This document shows, in pieces, positions 8,628 through 13,734 of a stretch of DNA of 23,578 bases. Source of the DNA: a virus. How positions within the stretch are numbered: position 1 is the first letter of the stretch; every line of letters starts with the position of its first letter. The notes beneath the pieces are model-generated. The model saw only the letters and a list, made by a program, of their open reading frames with translations. It searched no databases and was not told the origin of the DNA. The position numbers were made by a program, and so were the translations under genes. The stretch covers positions 1 through 23,578 of the IMG/VR virus record IMGVR_UViG_3300025109_000071; one strand, given 5' to 3'.

Positions 8628-9367
8628 ACTGTTTCCTTATCGGTCATGATTGTTGGAACTACTGCGGATTTAATAAACTCTTTCGTTTCATCATTGAGAC
8701 AAGCCCAAACGCTTTCCTTCTCTCTTTTATCTAATTCATCCCACAACTGCTTAACTCCCGTTGGATCTTCCCCAAGGGTAGACGTTATTAATAAATCCCT
8801 ATAATCGGTACGTTTCGCAATCATTTCCTTGATAACCTTTTTCTTTGGATTAGTGAGTTCGCTCCAAACTTTCATCCATATTTCATGCTCACCATCCATC
8901 TCACAGATAGTTACCCAATCTCCCTTCTCTACGGCCTCCAGAGCGTACTTTACCGCTAACTCTATCTCATCCCCTACATGGTCAATCATATCTCTCTCAG
9001 GGTCATCTCCTGTCTCTAAAACGAATACTTTGAGCATAGCGTATTTGGTTGCGTAACTAACCGCTTTTCCAGGGCCTTTGTCTTGAGGGTCAATCCCAAA
9101 CCCAAAGCAAGGCACTTCTACCTTATCTTCTGGCTTATCAGCGTTTACAAAGTCAATCACTACGTCAGCAGACGTTCTATTCCCATCTTGACCCCAACTA
9201 GAAACCCTTGGTATTACCGCTATTCCATGCTTAACCAGTAAAGGGTGCAGTACAGCCGACACCGCATCGTGACTCACGAATGTATATTGGTTGTTTACTT
9301 TCTTGTCGGATTTCTGGATATAAGAAACCTCTTCCATTACCGCTAGTATTCTCTGGTATATGTTCAT
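8624..9367 (-). CDS. erf: ERF-family ssDNA-annealing recombination protein
   Basis: A 247-residue protein of the ERF superfamily, which anneals complementary ssDNA and mediates homologous recombination or genome circularisation in phages (P22 Erf). Family features are NNQYTFVSHDAVSAVLHPLL (25-44) and GPGKAVSYATKYAMLKVF (98-115), followed by LETGDDPERD. The C-terminal 110 residues are acidic and poorly conserved, as expected. SSB follows with a 4-nt overlap, the classical ERF-SSB pairing. The ATG has an upstream AGAGAGAAG. The first residues (MNIYQRIL) are also found at the end of the gene two places upstream, because a 30-bp start segment is duplicated 225 bp away. Confidence 0.9.
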   Translation of the reverse strand: MNIYQRILAVMEEVSYIQKSDKKVNNQYTFVSHDAVSAVLHPLLVKHGIAVIPRVSSWGQDGNRTSADVVIDFVNADKPEDKVEVPCFGFGIDPQDKGPGKAVSYATKYAMLKVFVLETGDDPERDMIDHVGDEIELAVKYALEAVEKGDWVTICEMDGEHEIWMKVWSELTNPKKKVIKEMIAKRTDYRDLLITSTLGEDPTGVKQLWDELDKREKESVWACLNDETKEFIKSAVVPTIMTDKETV

Positions 9368-9554
9368 TATCTTCTCTCTCTAGTCTCTCTAGTCTATCTA
9401 GTTTATCTAGTTTATCTAGTCTATCTAGTTTATCTAGTCTATCTAGTCTATCTAGTTTGTTTAAAAACTTTTCCCAAGCCTCATCTTCTCTTTGCATCCG
9501 TTGAACCTCATCCATCTGTTCCTCCTCATCTTCTTGTGCTTGTCGCCAATTCAT
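9231..9554 (-). CDS. Minisatellite-encoded LDR/LDK-repeat protein overlapping erf
   Basis: A 107-residue ORF with a highly charged N-terminus (MNWRQAQEDEEEQ), a tract of LDR/LDK/LER triplets (about residues 31-60) encoded by a 9-bp minisatellite, and a tail that runs 137 nt into the start of erf in another frame. I do not recognise a family. Translation is credible: GGTGAGAG lies 6 nt before the ATG, and the ATG overlaps the upstream stop (ATGA). The triplet repeat has a 3-residue period, not the 3.5 of a coiled coil. It may be a young gene born from the duplication that bounds it; alternatively it is mostly a translated spacer. Confidence 0.5.
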   Translation of the reverse strand: MNWRQAQEDEEEQMDEVQRMQREDEAWEKFLNKLDRLDRLDKLDRLDKLDKLDRLERLEREDNEHIPENTSGNGRGFLYPEIRQESKQPIYIRESRCGVGCTAPFTG

Positions 9555-9593
9555 GATTCTCTCACCGTAAGTATTCTCTGGTATATGTTCATT
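9339..9593 (-). repeat. 30-bp direct repeat of the erf start, 225 bp apart
   Basis: Bases 9345-9368 and 9570-9593 are an identical 24 bp; adding six flanking bases (9339-9344, 9564-9569) gives about 30 bp with two mismatches. Both encode MNIYQRIL in the same frame: one is the real erf start, the other the end of the upstream gene. The segment between them carries the minisatellite. Confidence 0.95.
9380..9460. repeat. 9-bp minisatellite, nine units
   Basis: The pentamer CTAGT recurs every 9 bp from 9380 to 9452 (unit CTAGTNTAT, with CTAGTCTCT in the first copies). Each unit is three codons, and only one of the three leftward frames lacks TAG stops; that frame encodes LDR/LDK. Confidence 0.95.
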
Positions 9594-9745
9594 TCCTGAA
9601 TATGATCTGCATATTCCTGTTCCCTTTCGCTTGCTTCGTTAGCCCACTTAGTCGCTTCCCTTTCTATATCATCATCTGATAAGCCACTATCTGTTAATTC
9701 AGTGTGTTTGCCAATGTAAGCGTCATCCCAAAGTGCTTTACTCAT
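9551..9745 (-). CDS. Small acidic protein whose C-terminus is an erf-start copy
   Basis: A 64-residue protein of unknown function. It is acidic and helical (GLSDDDIEREATKWANEASE). The last 13 residues (MNIYQRILTVRES) are a second copy of the erf N-terminus, so the native protein probably ended near HIQE, or erf originally began inside this gene. Start and stop both overlap neighbours by ATGA. Confidence 0.7.
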   Translation of the reverse strand: MSKALWDDAYIGKHTELTDSGLSDDDIEREATKWANEASEREQEYADHIQEMNIYQRILTVRES

Positions 9746-10011
9746 TCCATTTCCTCATCTGCTTGTGATTCAGCCCACCTCTTACGGTAGTATTCACATT
9801 GCTCATAGGGAGTATCACCATCTCTAGGTTCAAGCAAAGCATCAATTAGTTGTGACTTTGCCTCTTCCTCAGAGAGATCCTCTACCCAATCAGTGGAATT
9901 GTCAGTATCCCTAAACCACTTCTCAACAAGCTGCATTTTATATTCAGCAAGCTTTTTCTCTTCCCTTTCGAGTAGGGTTTCAGGTGTTACCATTGAGTTT
10001 TCTTCAGTCAT
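9742..10011 (-). CDS. Small acidic helical protein, unknown
   Basis: An 89-residue, strongly acidic protein (SEEEAKSQLIDALLEPRDGD, C-terminus ADEEME) with no recognised domain. It has no Cys pairs, membrane segment or signal peptide. AGGGC lies 7 nt before the ATG. It is the second gene of the leftward operon and couples to the next by ATGA. Small acidic early phage proteins often inhibit host enzymes, but nothing here identifies a target. Confidence 0.7.
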   Translation of the reverse strand: MTEENSMVTPETLLEREEKKLAEYKMQLVEKWFRDTDNSTDWVEDLSEEEAKSQLIDALLEPRDGDTPYEQCEYYRKRWAESQADEEME

Positions 10012-10026
10012 TTGATATGCCCTATA

Positions 10027-10233
10027 TTAAGTTAACATTAAGTCGTAATAAACAAAACCGCATTTATTACAGAATTGGTAATAACGCCCTTCGCCTGGTG
10101 GAAAACCTGACCGCCGTATGTCATTGTCCAGCATTACGCCACAATTAAACTTCGCCCTCGGAATAGGATTCGGGCATATTTCTGGATGTGCTGATAGCGT
10201 TATTGGTATTGGTTTATAGTTCCTGTCTTTCAT
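10027..10233 (-). CDS. Small Cys-containing protein, first gene of the leftward operon
   Basis: A 68-residue protein with Cys at 20 and 32 and a CNKCG knuckle near the C-terminus that could form a zinc site. No family is recognised. GAGGCAAAG precedes the ATG. As the first gene behind the predicted leftward promoter (start near 10324) it would be among the earliest transcribed. The C-terminal CNKCGFVYYDL resembles zinc ribbons in phage DNA-metabolism proteins, but this is too short to assign. Confidence 0.7.
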   Translation of the reverse strand: MKDRNYKPIPITLSAHPEICPNPIPRAKFNCGVMLDNDIRRSGFPPGEGRYYQFCNKCGFVYYDLMLT

Positions 10234-10330
10234 TTTTTCTTTGCCTCTATATAAACTTTATATTTATCTCAAAACTTGCCTGTATAAATCATGGATTTTA
10301 TATAGTGATCTATACATTAAGGTTACGCAG

Positions 10331-10359
10331 AGAATAGCATAGGGTTTAACCAGCGTCAA
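10331..10359 (-). promoter_or_regulatory. Leftward sigma-70-type promoter for the recombination operon
   Basis: On the minus strand TTGACG (10359-10354) and TATTCT (10336-10331) are separated by 17 nt; transcription would start near 10324, about 90 nt before the first leftward gene. Boxes match the consensus 5/6 and 4/6. Confidence 0.6.
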
Positions 10360-10366
10360 ACCCTAT
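10339..10366. promoter_or_regulatory. Candidate operator (9-bp inverted repeat) over the leftward promoter
   Basis: ATAGGGTTT (10339-10347) and AAACCCTAT (10358-10366) are perfect inverted arms with a 10-nt centre. The element spans the promoter spacer and -35 box. The adjacent Cro/C1-like gene is the obvious candidate binder. Other operators of that size were not found in the intergenic region. Confidence 0.55.
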
Positions 10367-10393
10367 TTGGTATTATTTATATTAAAATAATAC

Positions 10394-10421
10394 TTGACTA
10401 TGAAAATACAGTGTTTATAAT
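10394..10421 (+). promoter_or_regulatory. Rightward sigma-70 promoter giving a leaderless mRNA
   Basis: TTGACT (10394-10399), a 16-nt spacer and a perfect TATAAT (10416-10421). The usual start point falls on base 10428, the A of the ATG of the downstream regulator, so the transcript should be leaderless like lambda cI from PRM. Confidence 0.75.
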
Positions 10422-10427
10422 AGACCT

Positions 10428-10613
10428 ATGCCTATAAAAGAAACAGTGCTGAAGCACATTAAAGAGAACAGAGGTAGGTTACGGTTTGTTGCTAAACAAT
10501 CAGGCGTACCCTATCATACATTAATTAAGATCAGTTCAGGCCATACAAAGAACCCTGGAATAGACCATATTCAGCGGTTATATGACTTCTTTATGAGGAT
10601 TCCAGAAGAATGA
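10428..10613 (+). CDS. Cro/C1-type helix-turn-helix regulator
   Basis: A 61-residue protein consisting almost only of a lambda-repressor-type HTH: RLRFVAKQSGVPYHTLIKI (17-35) is a helix-turn-helix with the usual Ala and Gly in place, followed by NPGIDHIQRLYDFF, the conserved last helices of the fold. There is no room for a C-terminal oligomerisation or cleavage domain, so it is Cro-like in size. It lies divergent from the recombination operon behind a strong promoter and next to an inverted repeat covering the leftward promoter, so it probably represses that promoter and perhaps its own. No Shine-Dalgarno is visible, in line with a leaderless mRNA. A strong terminator follows, making it a single-gene unit. 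Confidence 0.8.
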   Translation: MPIKETVLKHIKENRGRLRFVAKQSGVPYHTLIKISSGHTKNPGIDHIQRLYDFFMRIPEE

Positions 10614-10621
10614 ACCCCTAA

Positions 10622-10677
10622 AGCCTTGCCCCCCCTTGCAAGGCTCTTTATGAGGGCTGTAATAGCCCTCTTTTTTT
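10622..10677 (+). terminator. Rho-independent terminator after the regulator, preceded by a second hairpin
   Basis: GAGGGCT (10652-10658), loop GTAAT, AGCCCTC (10664-10670) and seven T form a textbook intrinsic terminator. Just upstream AGCCTTGC (10622-10629) and GCAAGGCT (10638-10645) make another perfect 8-bp hairpin with an eight-base loop. Confidence 0.9.
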
Positions 10678-10717
10678 AAGGTTAGGAAAAGAAATTTAAC
10701 TTTATTCATGTTACATT

Positions 10718-10744
10718 GAACTTTTTAGTCATTTCATAGTCTAA
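10718..10744 (+). promoter_or_regulatory. Sigma-E/AlgU-like (ECF) promoter candidate 1
   Basis: GAACTT (10718-10723) followed by TTT, then GTCTAA (10739-10744), with 16 nt between AACTT and TCTAA. The boxes fit the gammaproteobacterial sigma-E pattern GGAACTT...GTCTAA. The same motif with the same spacing recurs at 15234. A sigma-70 reading (TTGAAC, 18 nt, TCTAAT) is possible. Transcription would start near 10750, just before the structured leader. Confidence 0.55.
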
Positions 10745-10760
10745 TGAGTATTAATGAGTA

Positions 10761-10892
10761 TTAAACACTTTGTCGCTAAGAAAGTCTTTTGATTTCTTGA
10801 CTCACTGTCCGAAAGGGCAGTCCTCTCTAGCGACAGGGTGTTTAAACTTGAGTCAAGAATTCTAAGGGCTTTTTTTATTCCCAAGATTCTTG
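10761..10892 (+). ncRNA. Structured leader RNA with long stem, GNRA hairpin and alternative pairings
   Basis: An 18-bp stem pairs 10761-10778 with 10828-10845 (two G-U pairs). Inside it are a 5-bp hairpin (AGAAA 10779-10783 with TTTCT 10793-10797) and a 7-bp hairpin ACTGTCC-GAAA-GGGCAGT (10804-10821) capped by a GNRA tetraloop. In addition TTCTTGACTCA (10794-10804), inside the stem loop, is perfectly complementary to TGAGTCAAGAA (10849-10859) beyond the stem, which gives either a pseudoknot or an alternative fold. A third pairing links CAAGAAT (10854-10860) with ATTCTTG (10886-10892), with GGG/CCC inside and a T-run in the loop. There is no credible long ORF here. It begins about 10 nt after the predicted start of the sigma-E-like promoter. 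Family unknown; an sRNA or a regulatory 5' leader of the middle operon are both possible. Confidence 0.6.
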
Positions 10893-11075
10893 TCCGTGAA
10901 CGCGCACACAGCGGCCAACGAAACTGGCGTAGAATGTTAGTAGCTACATTTCAAAAGGCTATCAGCCCTTTATTCAAAGCCAGGGTAGGAAAAGTAGGTT
11001 GATTCACCGCATTTCCTGTAAACACTCGTTTAAGTGGTAGGTATAGACTAGAAGCGCCAACTATAAATAGGCGGA
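10893..11075 (+). other. Leader region without a recognisable gene
   Basis: No ORF of useful length on either strand. Short inverted repeats occur (AAAGGCT near 10955 with AGCCCTTT, one bulge; GCCA/TGGC around 10914-10928). AGGCGGAG at 11069-11076 looks like a ribosome binding site for the micro-ORFs that follow. Confidence 0.4.
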
Positions 11076-11167
11076 GTGATAAGTGAGAGACGAATTAATC
11101 CTGCGGGATTACCATATTGTGATATTAGACCACATACGGCTTGGCTATGAGAGAAACTAAACCATGA
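11076..11167 (+). CDS. Micro-ORF chain (24 and 6 residues) leading into the middle operon
   Basis: A GTG ORF (11076-11150, 24 residues ending in HTAWL) ends in ATGA with an ATG ORF (11147-11167, MRETKP), which ends in ATGA with the ATG of the first operon gene at 11164. A competing frame, GTG 11083-11160 (25 residues, MRDELILRDYHI...), has the better spacing (7 nt) from GGAG. Which one is translated cannot be told. A leader-peptide or coupling role is inference from geometry. Confidence 0.3.
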
Positions 11168-11451
11168 TGAATCCTGAAGACTTAGAGAATTGGGTAACAA
11201 AGCTACAAGATAGAATTGATAGCCTAGAAACCCGCATTTCCAAACTAGAAGAGAAGAAAACTCGCTTTAAAAAACCTACAATTTGTGAAATTCGGGCTTA
11301 CGCTGGTGAAATAGACTTTGAAATTGACGCAGCCACATTTTTTAACCACTACGAGTCAAACGGATGGATGGTTGGTAGAGGTAATAGGATGAAGGATTGG
11401 CAAGCCTCAGTAAGAGTTTGGAAGAAGATGAAAGATAGTTATGCAAAATAG
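11164..11451 (+). CDS. Coiled-coil protein with GWMVG...MKDWQASVR motif
   Basis: A 95-residue protein. Residues 8-32 form a coiled coil (NWVTKLQDRIDSLETRISKL). The rest, KPTICEIRAYAGE, then FFNHYESNGWMVGRGNRMKD and WQASVRVWKK, matches a C-terminal module often seen in phage and plasmid replication-initiation or replisome-organiser proteins (Y...GW.VG...MKDWKAAVRxW). There the module follows a DNA-binding domain; here it follows only a coiled coil, so this may be an accessory or degraded replication protein. Two ATGs (11164 and 11167) are possible. First sizeable gene of the middle operon; overlaps the next gene by 11 nt. Confidence 0.7.
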   Translation: MMNPEDLENWVTKLQDRIDSLETRISKLEEKKTRFKKPTICEIRAYAGEIDFEIDAATFFNHYESNGWMVGRGNRMKDWQASVRVWKKMKDSYAK

Positions 11452-11779
11452 AACTTGCCCCGATTGCGGCAAACCACTACTAAATAAACGCTGTGACAAC
11501 TGCGGTTATGACGCTAAGACGGACAGCAACAAGTTCAAGTCTATTGATGAACGATATGTTCCCCCTAAAGTGCTACAGGAGGGAGTACCCTGCCCTGATC
11601 ACCTACGACCGCAGATTGACAAATGGTTGAACAAAGGTAAGCGCAAGGTTATTGATGACAACGCGAAGAAGCAAGAGACAAGGAAAGCACTAGCAGAGAT
11701 GATGAACAAGAAAACTGACCCATTTCAAGATTTAACCGCAGAAGAACAGATAGCCCTAGAGAGAGGAGAAACCAAATGA
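11441..11779 (+). CDS. Zinc-ribbon protein, unknown
   Basis: A 112-residue protein with an N-terminal zinc ribbon: CPDCG (6-10) and CDNCG (18-22), the classical four-Cys arrangement. The remainder is Lys-rich and helical (KRKVIDDNAKKQETRKALAE), ending in an acidic tail. Such ribbons bind DNA, RNA or protein. No family is recognised. It overlaps its upstream neighbour by 11 nt and its TGA overlaps the ATG of an 18-codon micro-ORF that has a strong GAGGAG site. Confidence 0.7.
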   Translation: MQNRTCPDCGKPLLNKRCDNCGYDAKTDSNKFKSIDERYVPPKVLQEGVPCPDHLRPQIDKWLNKGKRKVIDDNAKKQETRKALAEMMNKKTDPFQDLTAEEQIALERGETK

Positions 11780-11832
11780 GGGTAAAGTGTGGTAGACTGG
11801 TGAAATTCCTTAAAATACTAGAAGTGATATGA
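11776..11832 (+). CDS. Micro-ORF, 18 residues, ATGA-coupled at both ends
   Basis: MRVKCGRLVKFLKILEVI: basic-hydrophobic, amphipathic. GAGGAG lies 7-8 nt before its ATG, a stronger site than most genes here have. The ATG overlaps the stop of the zinc-ribbon gene and its stop overlaps the ATG at 11829. It may be a real micropeptide or a ribosome relay; the sequence cannot decide. Confidence 0.35.
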   Translation: MRVKCGRLVKFLKILEVI

Positions 11833-11861
11833 TGCTAAAAACACTAACAAGAGAGTTATGA
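11829..11861 (+). CDS. Micro-ORF, 10 residues, ATGA-coupled at both ends
   Basis: MMLKTLTREL, linking the 18-residue micro-ORF to the gene at 11858 through ATGA at both ends. Its own ribosome binding site is weak (GAAGTGAT), so re-initiation would be needed. Too short to be judged by coding statistics. Confidence 0.3.
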   Translation: MMLKTLTREL

Positions 11862-12067
11862 AACGCCAAAATCTCTCACAACAAAAAATATGGGCAATGA
11901 AAGACACCTGTTCCACTTGTCGTTTTGTAAGGATACAGCCCTTACCTAGCGCCCACTATGACGAACTGGTTTGGATCTGTCACAGAGAGGATGAAACGCC
12001 CGTACCACCCCAAGCATTTTGTAACGAATATGTGAGCGTAGAGGATGCTGACAACCCCCGCAGATAA
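11858..12067 (+). CDS. Small four-cysteine protein, unknown
   Basis: A 69-residue protein with CSTC (18-21), a CHRE element near 41 and FCNEY near 54: four cysteines plus a His, suitable for one zinc site. Small proteins with this C-x2-C...C-H...C-N pattern are frequent in phage replication/nin-type regions, but I cannot name the family. AAGAGAG precedes the ATG. The end overlaps the next gene by 23 nt. Confidence 0.65.
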   Translation: MKRQNLSQQKIWAMKDTCSTCRFVRIQPLPSAHYDELVWICHREDETPVPPQAFCNEYVSVEDADNPRR

Positions 12068-12455
12068 GGCTTTTAGCCGAGCTATTCGTGAGTCGTATGA
12101 GTGGACTTGTCAGCGTTGTGGCACTATTTACACCCCCCCAACGAAAGCCCTACATTGTATGCACTTTAAGACCAGAGGTAATTGGTCAACAAGATTTATC
12201 CCTGATAACGCTGCGGCTGGTTGTTATGGTTGCCATAGGTATATTGACGGACACGCTGCTGAGAAAGATATGTTCTTTCTAAAAAATATAGGTGAGGGAA
12301 GGTTTGAGGAAATTGAACGGATAGCAAACACCCCTGCTCACGGGATTAAAAGGCAATTAAAAGATATAGCCAAGCATTATCGTGAGGAATACGCCAGAAT
12401 AAGAGAGTTACGCGAAGAAGGTAAAACAGGTTATATAGAGTTGATTGAATTTTGA
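12045..12455 (+). CDS. NinG-like recombination/HNH-type zinc protein
   Basis: A 136-residue protein that resembles lambda NinG (Rap), a Holliday-junction-targeting structure-specific nuclease. Visible elements are WTCQRCG (20-26), ALHCMHFKTRG (35-45), then PDNAAAGCYGCHRYIDGH: two Cys pairs with intervening His residues arranged as in NinG and HNH-related proteins, followed by a helical tail (GRFEEIERIAN). NinG is usually longer (about 200 residues), so this is a compact version. Its place beside other small zinc proteins recalls the lambda nin region. The assignment rests on motif order; a different HNH-type nuclease is the main alternative. Confidence 0.6.
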   Translation: MLTTPADKAFSRAIRESYEWTCQRCGTIYTPPTKALHCMHFKTRGNWSTRFIPDNAAAGCYGCHRYIDGHAAEKDMFFLKNIGEGRFEEIERIANTPAHGIKRQLKDIAKHYREEYARIRELREEGKTGYIELIEF

Positions 12456-12476
12456 ATGGTTGGTTGTGTATAAAAA

Positions 12477-12806
12477 ATGACCGATAAAGAATACCCGCCA
12501 CTAACCGCTAAACAACGCGCCTCCTTACACGTTTGGCTAAGACAAGTGGCTGAGACACTAAACCTTAACGGGCTGGATATGAAAAAGACACTTAAACCGA
12601 GTGCAGAAATACCTTGGTCAGAGGGTTCCGCTAAGGAACACCTCTGGAGGCCTGTAATGGAAACCGTTTACCCTCATATTGAAAGCACAAACGATATGAC
12701 AACAGTAGATCCAGATTTAGTAGTAGATATAATCGTCAGGCATATTGCTGATAAATTTGCGGTTACGTTACCGCCTTGGCCTGATAGGTTTGGAGAACGA
12801 CAATGA
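12477..12806 (+). CDS. Conserved phage protein of NinB-like region, unknown function
   Basis: A 109-residue protein. LTAKQRASLHVWLRQVAETL (9-28), LDMKKTLKPSAEIPW and KEHLWRPVMETVYP, then RHIADKF ending in PPWPD, match a recurring phage family I recall next to NinB/NinG genes; it has no established activity. It is soluble and mixed alpha/beta in appearance, without metal-binding motifs. It starts 21 nt after the previous stop, without a clear Shine-Dalgarno. Its stop overlaps an 11-residue micro-ORF (ATGA). Confidence 0.65.
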   Translation: MTDKEYPPLTAKQRASLHVWLRQVAETLNLNGLDMKKTLKPSAEIPWSEGSAKEHLWRPVMETVYPHIESTNDMTTVDPDLVVDIIVRHIADKFAVTLPPWPDRFGERQ

Positions 12807-12838
12807 GCGAAGCAAATAAAACCCAAGGGGATGCGTGA
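12803..12838 (+). CDS. Micro-ORF, 11 residues, bridging to the methyltransferase
   Basis: MSEANKTQGDA; GGAG lies 8 nt before its ATG. Its ATG overlaps the upstream stop and its TGA overlaps the GTG start of the methyltransferase (GTGA). Within it AGGGG serves the methyltransferase start. Translational coupling is the likely meaning; a functional peptide is less likely. Confidence 0.35.
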   Translation: MSEANKTQGDA

Positions 12839-13494
12839 GTAACCCAATTATAATCGGCAACGCCACGCTCTACCTTGGTGACTGTCTCGAAATTCTCCCA
12901 ACACTTGAGAAAGTGGATGCGGTGATCACTGATCCGCCTTATGGGATAGGTGAGGCTGCAGGAAAAAACGCTAGTAGGGGAAAATTAGCAAAAGTCACAG
13001 TTTTTGATAATGACGATTGGGATAATGCCCCCGCAAGCACAGAGCAATTAGCTGCAGCCATATCCATATCAATAGAGCAAGTTATATTTGGCGGAAATTA
13101 CTTTGACTTGCCGCCCTCATCCTGTTGGCTTATTTGGGATAAGGTTAATGGTAAGTCAGATTTTGCAGATTGTGAATTGGCGTGGACTAATATTAATGGC
13201 GCGGCAAGATTAAAGCGTTACCAATGGGCGGGAATGCTGCAGGAAAATATGAAAAATAAGGAAATCAGAGTACACCCAACACAAAAACCAGTCCCCGTTA
13301 TGGAATGGGCTATTACAAACTGTAAGAAAGACCCTCAAACAATCCTAGATCCATTCATGGGATCTGGGACAACAGGCGTAGCTTGTATGAACCTAGGAAG
13401 GAAGTTTATAGGAATAGAGATTGAACCTAAGTATTTCGATATAGCCTGTGAACGAATTGAACAAGCGCAAAAGCAAGTTAGGTTGTTTGAATGA
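12835..13494 (+). CDS. DNA N6-adenine / N4-cytosine methyltransferase, beta class
   Basis: A 219-residue SAM-dependent DNA methyltransferase. Catalytic motif IV is DPPYGIG (33-39), N-terminal to the SAM-binding motif I DPFMGSGTTG (172-181); this order defines the beta class. HPTQKP (about residue 144) is motif X. The target-recognition region lies between (about 50-140) and is short, so the enzyme is small for its family. GTG start in a GTGA overlap, with AGGGG 5-6 nt upstream. No partner endonuclease is next to it, so it is probably an orphan protecting phage DNA from host restriction. DPPY fits either N6-adenine or N4-cytosine, and the sequence recognised cannot be read. The first 20 codons recur at the start of the following ORF. 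Confidence 0.9.
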   Translation: MSNPIIIGNATLYLGDCLEILPTLEKVDAVITDPPYGIGEAAGKNASRGKLAKVTVFDNDDWDNAPASTEQLAAAISISIEQVIFGGNYFDLPPSSCWLIWDKVNGKSDFADCELAWTNINGAARLKRYQWAGMLQENMKNKEIRVHPTQKPVPVMEWAITNCKKDPQTILDPFMGSGTTGVACMNLGRKFIGIEIEPKYFDIACERIEQAQKQVRLFE

Positions 13495-13721
13495 AAGAAA
13501 TCATAGGAAACGCCACGTTATACCTTGGTGACTGTCTCGAAATACTCCCGACCCTTGAGAGGGAAACTCTAACAGTGCCCTTAAATAAAAACTTCCGAGA
13601 TTGGAAATTTGAAGGTTCAATGTCCTCACAATACAAACAAATTGGTAATGCAGTCCCAGTTAATATGGCATTTGCATTAGGCAGATCAATTGTAAGACTG
13701 TTAAACCACATAAGAAGGTAA
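13491..13721 (+). pseudogene. Chimeric methyltransferase remnant (N-MTase start joined to C5-MTase end)
   Basis: A 76-residue ORF. Residues 4-23 (IIGNATLYLGDCLEILPTLE) repeat the start of the preceding methyltransferase; DNA 13501-13560 matches 12851-12910 at 52 of 60 bases. After the join, residues about 38-73 (WKFEGSMSSQYKQIGNAVPV, then NMAFALGRSIVRLL) are the C-terminal end of a cytosine-C5 methyltransferase (motif X, QIGNAVP). All catalytic motifs of both enzymes are missing, so it should be inactive as a methyltransferase. It is a deletion or recombination scar of a once larger methyltransferase locus. It still has an ATGA-coupled start and an intact frame, so a small protein may be made. 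Confidence 0.8.
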
Positions 13722-13734
13722 ATTATTCGCATAA

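Noticed and set aside
10741-10830. Hammerhead ribozyme or group I intron (CTAATGAG, CCGAAAGG and a GNRA hairpin are present)
   Set aside because: The hammerhead core CTGATGA is not preserved and no cleavage triplet fits; no flanking exons and no P7/guanosine-binding core in order for a group I intron.
10613-11163. tRNA gene in the long intergenic region
   Set aside because: No T-arm GTTCRANNC with matching acceptor stem or anticodon arm could be found; the pairings present do not form a cloverleaf.
12456-12473. 5-codon ORF (MVGCV) in the gap before 12477
   Set aside because: Far too short to differ from chance, though it lies in the gap like the other micro-ORFs.
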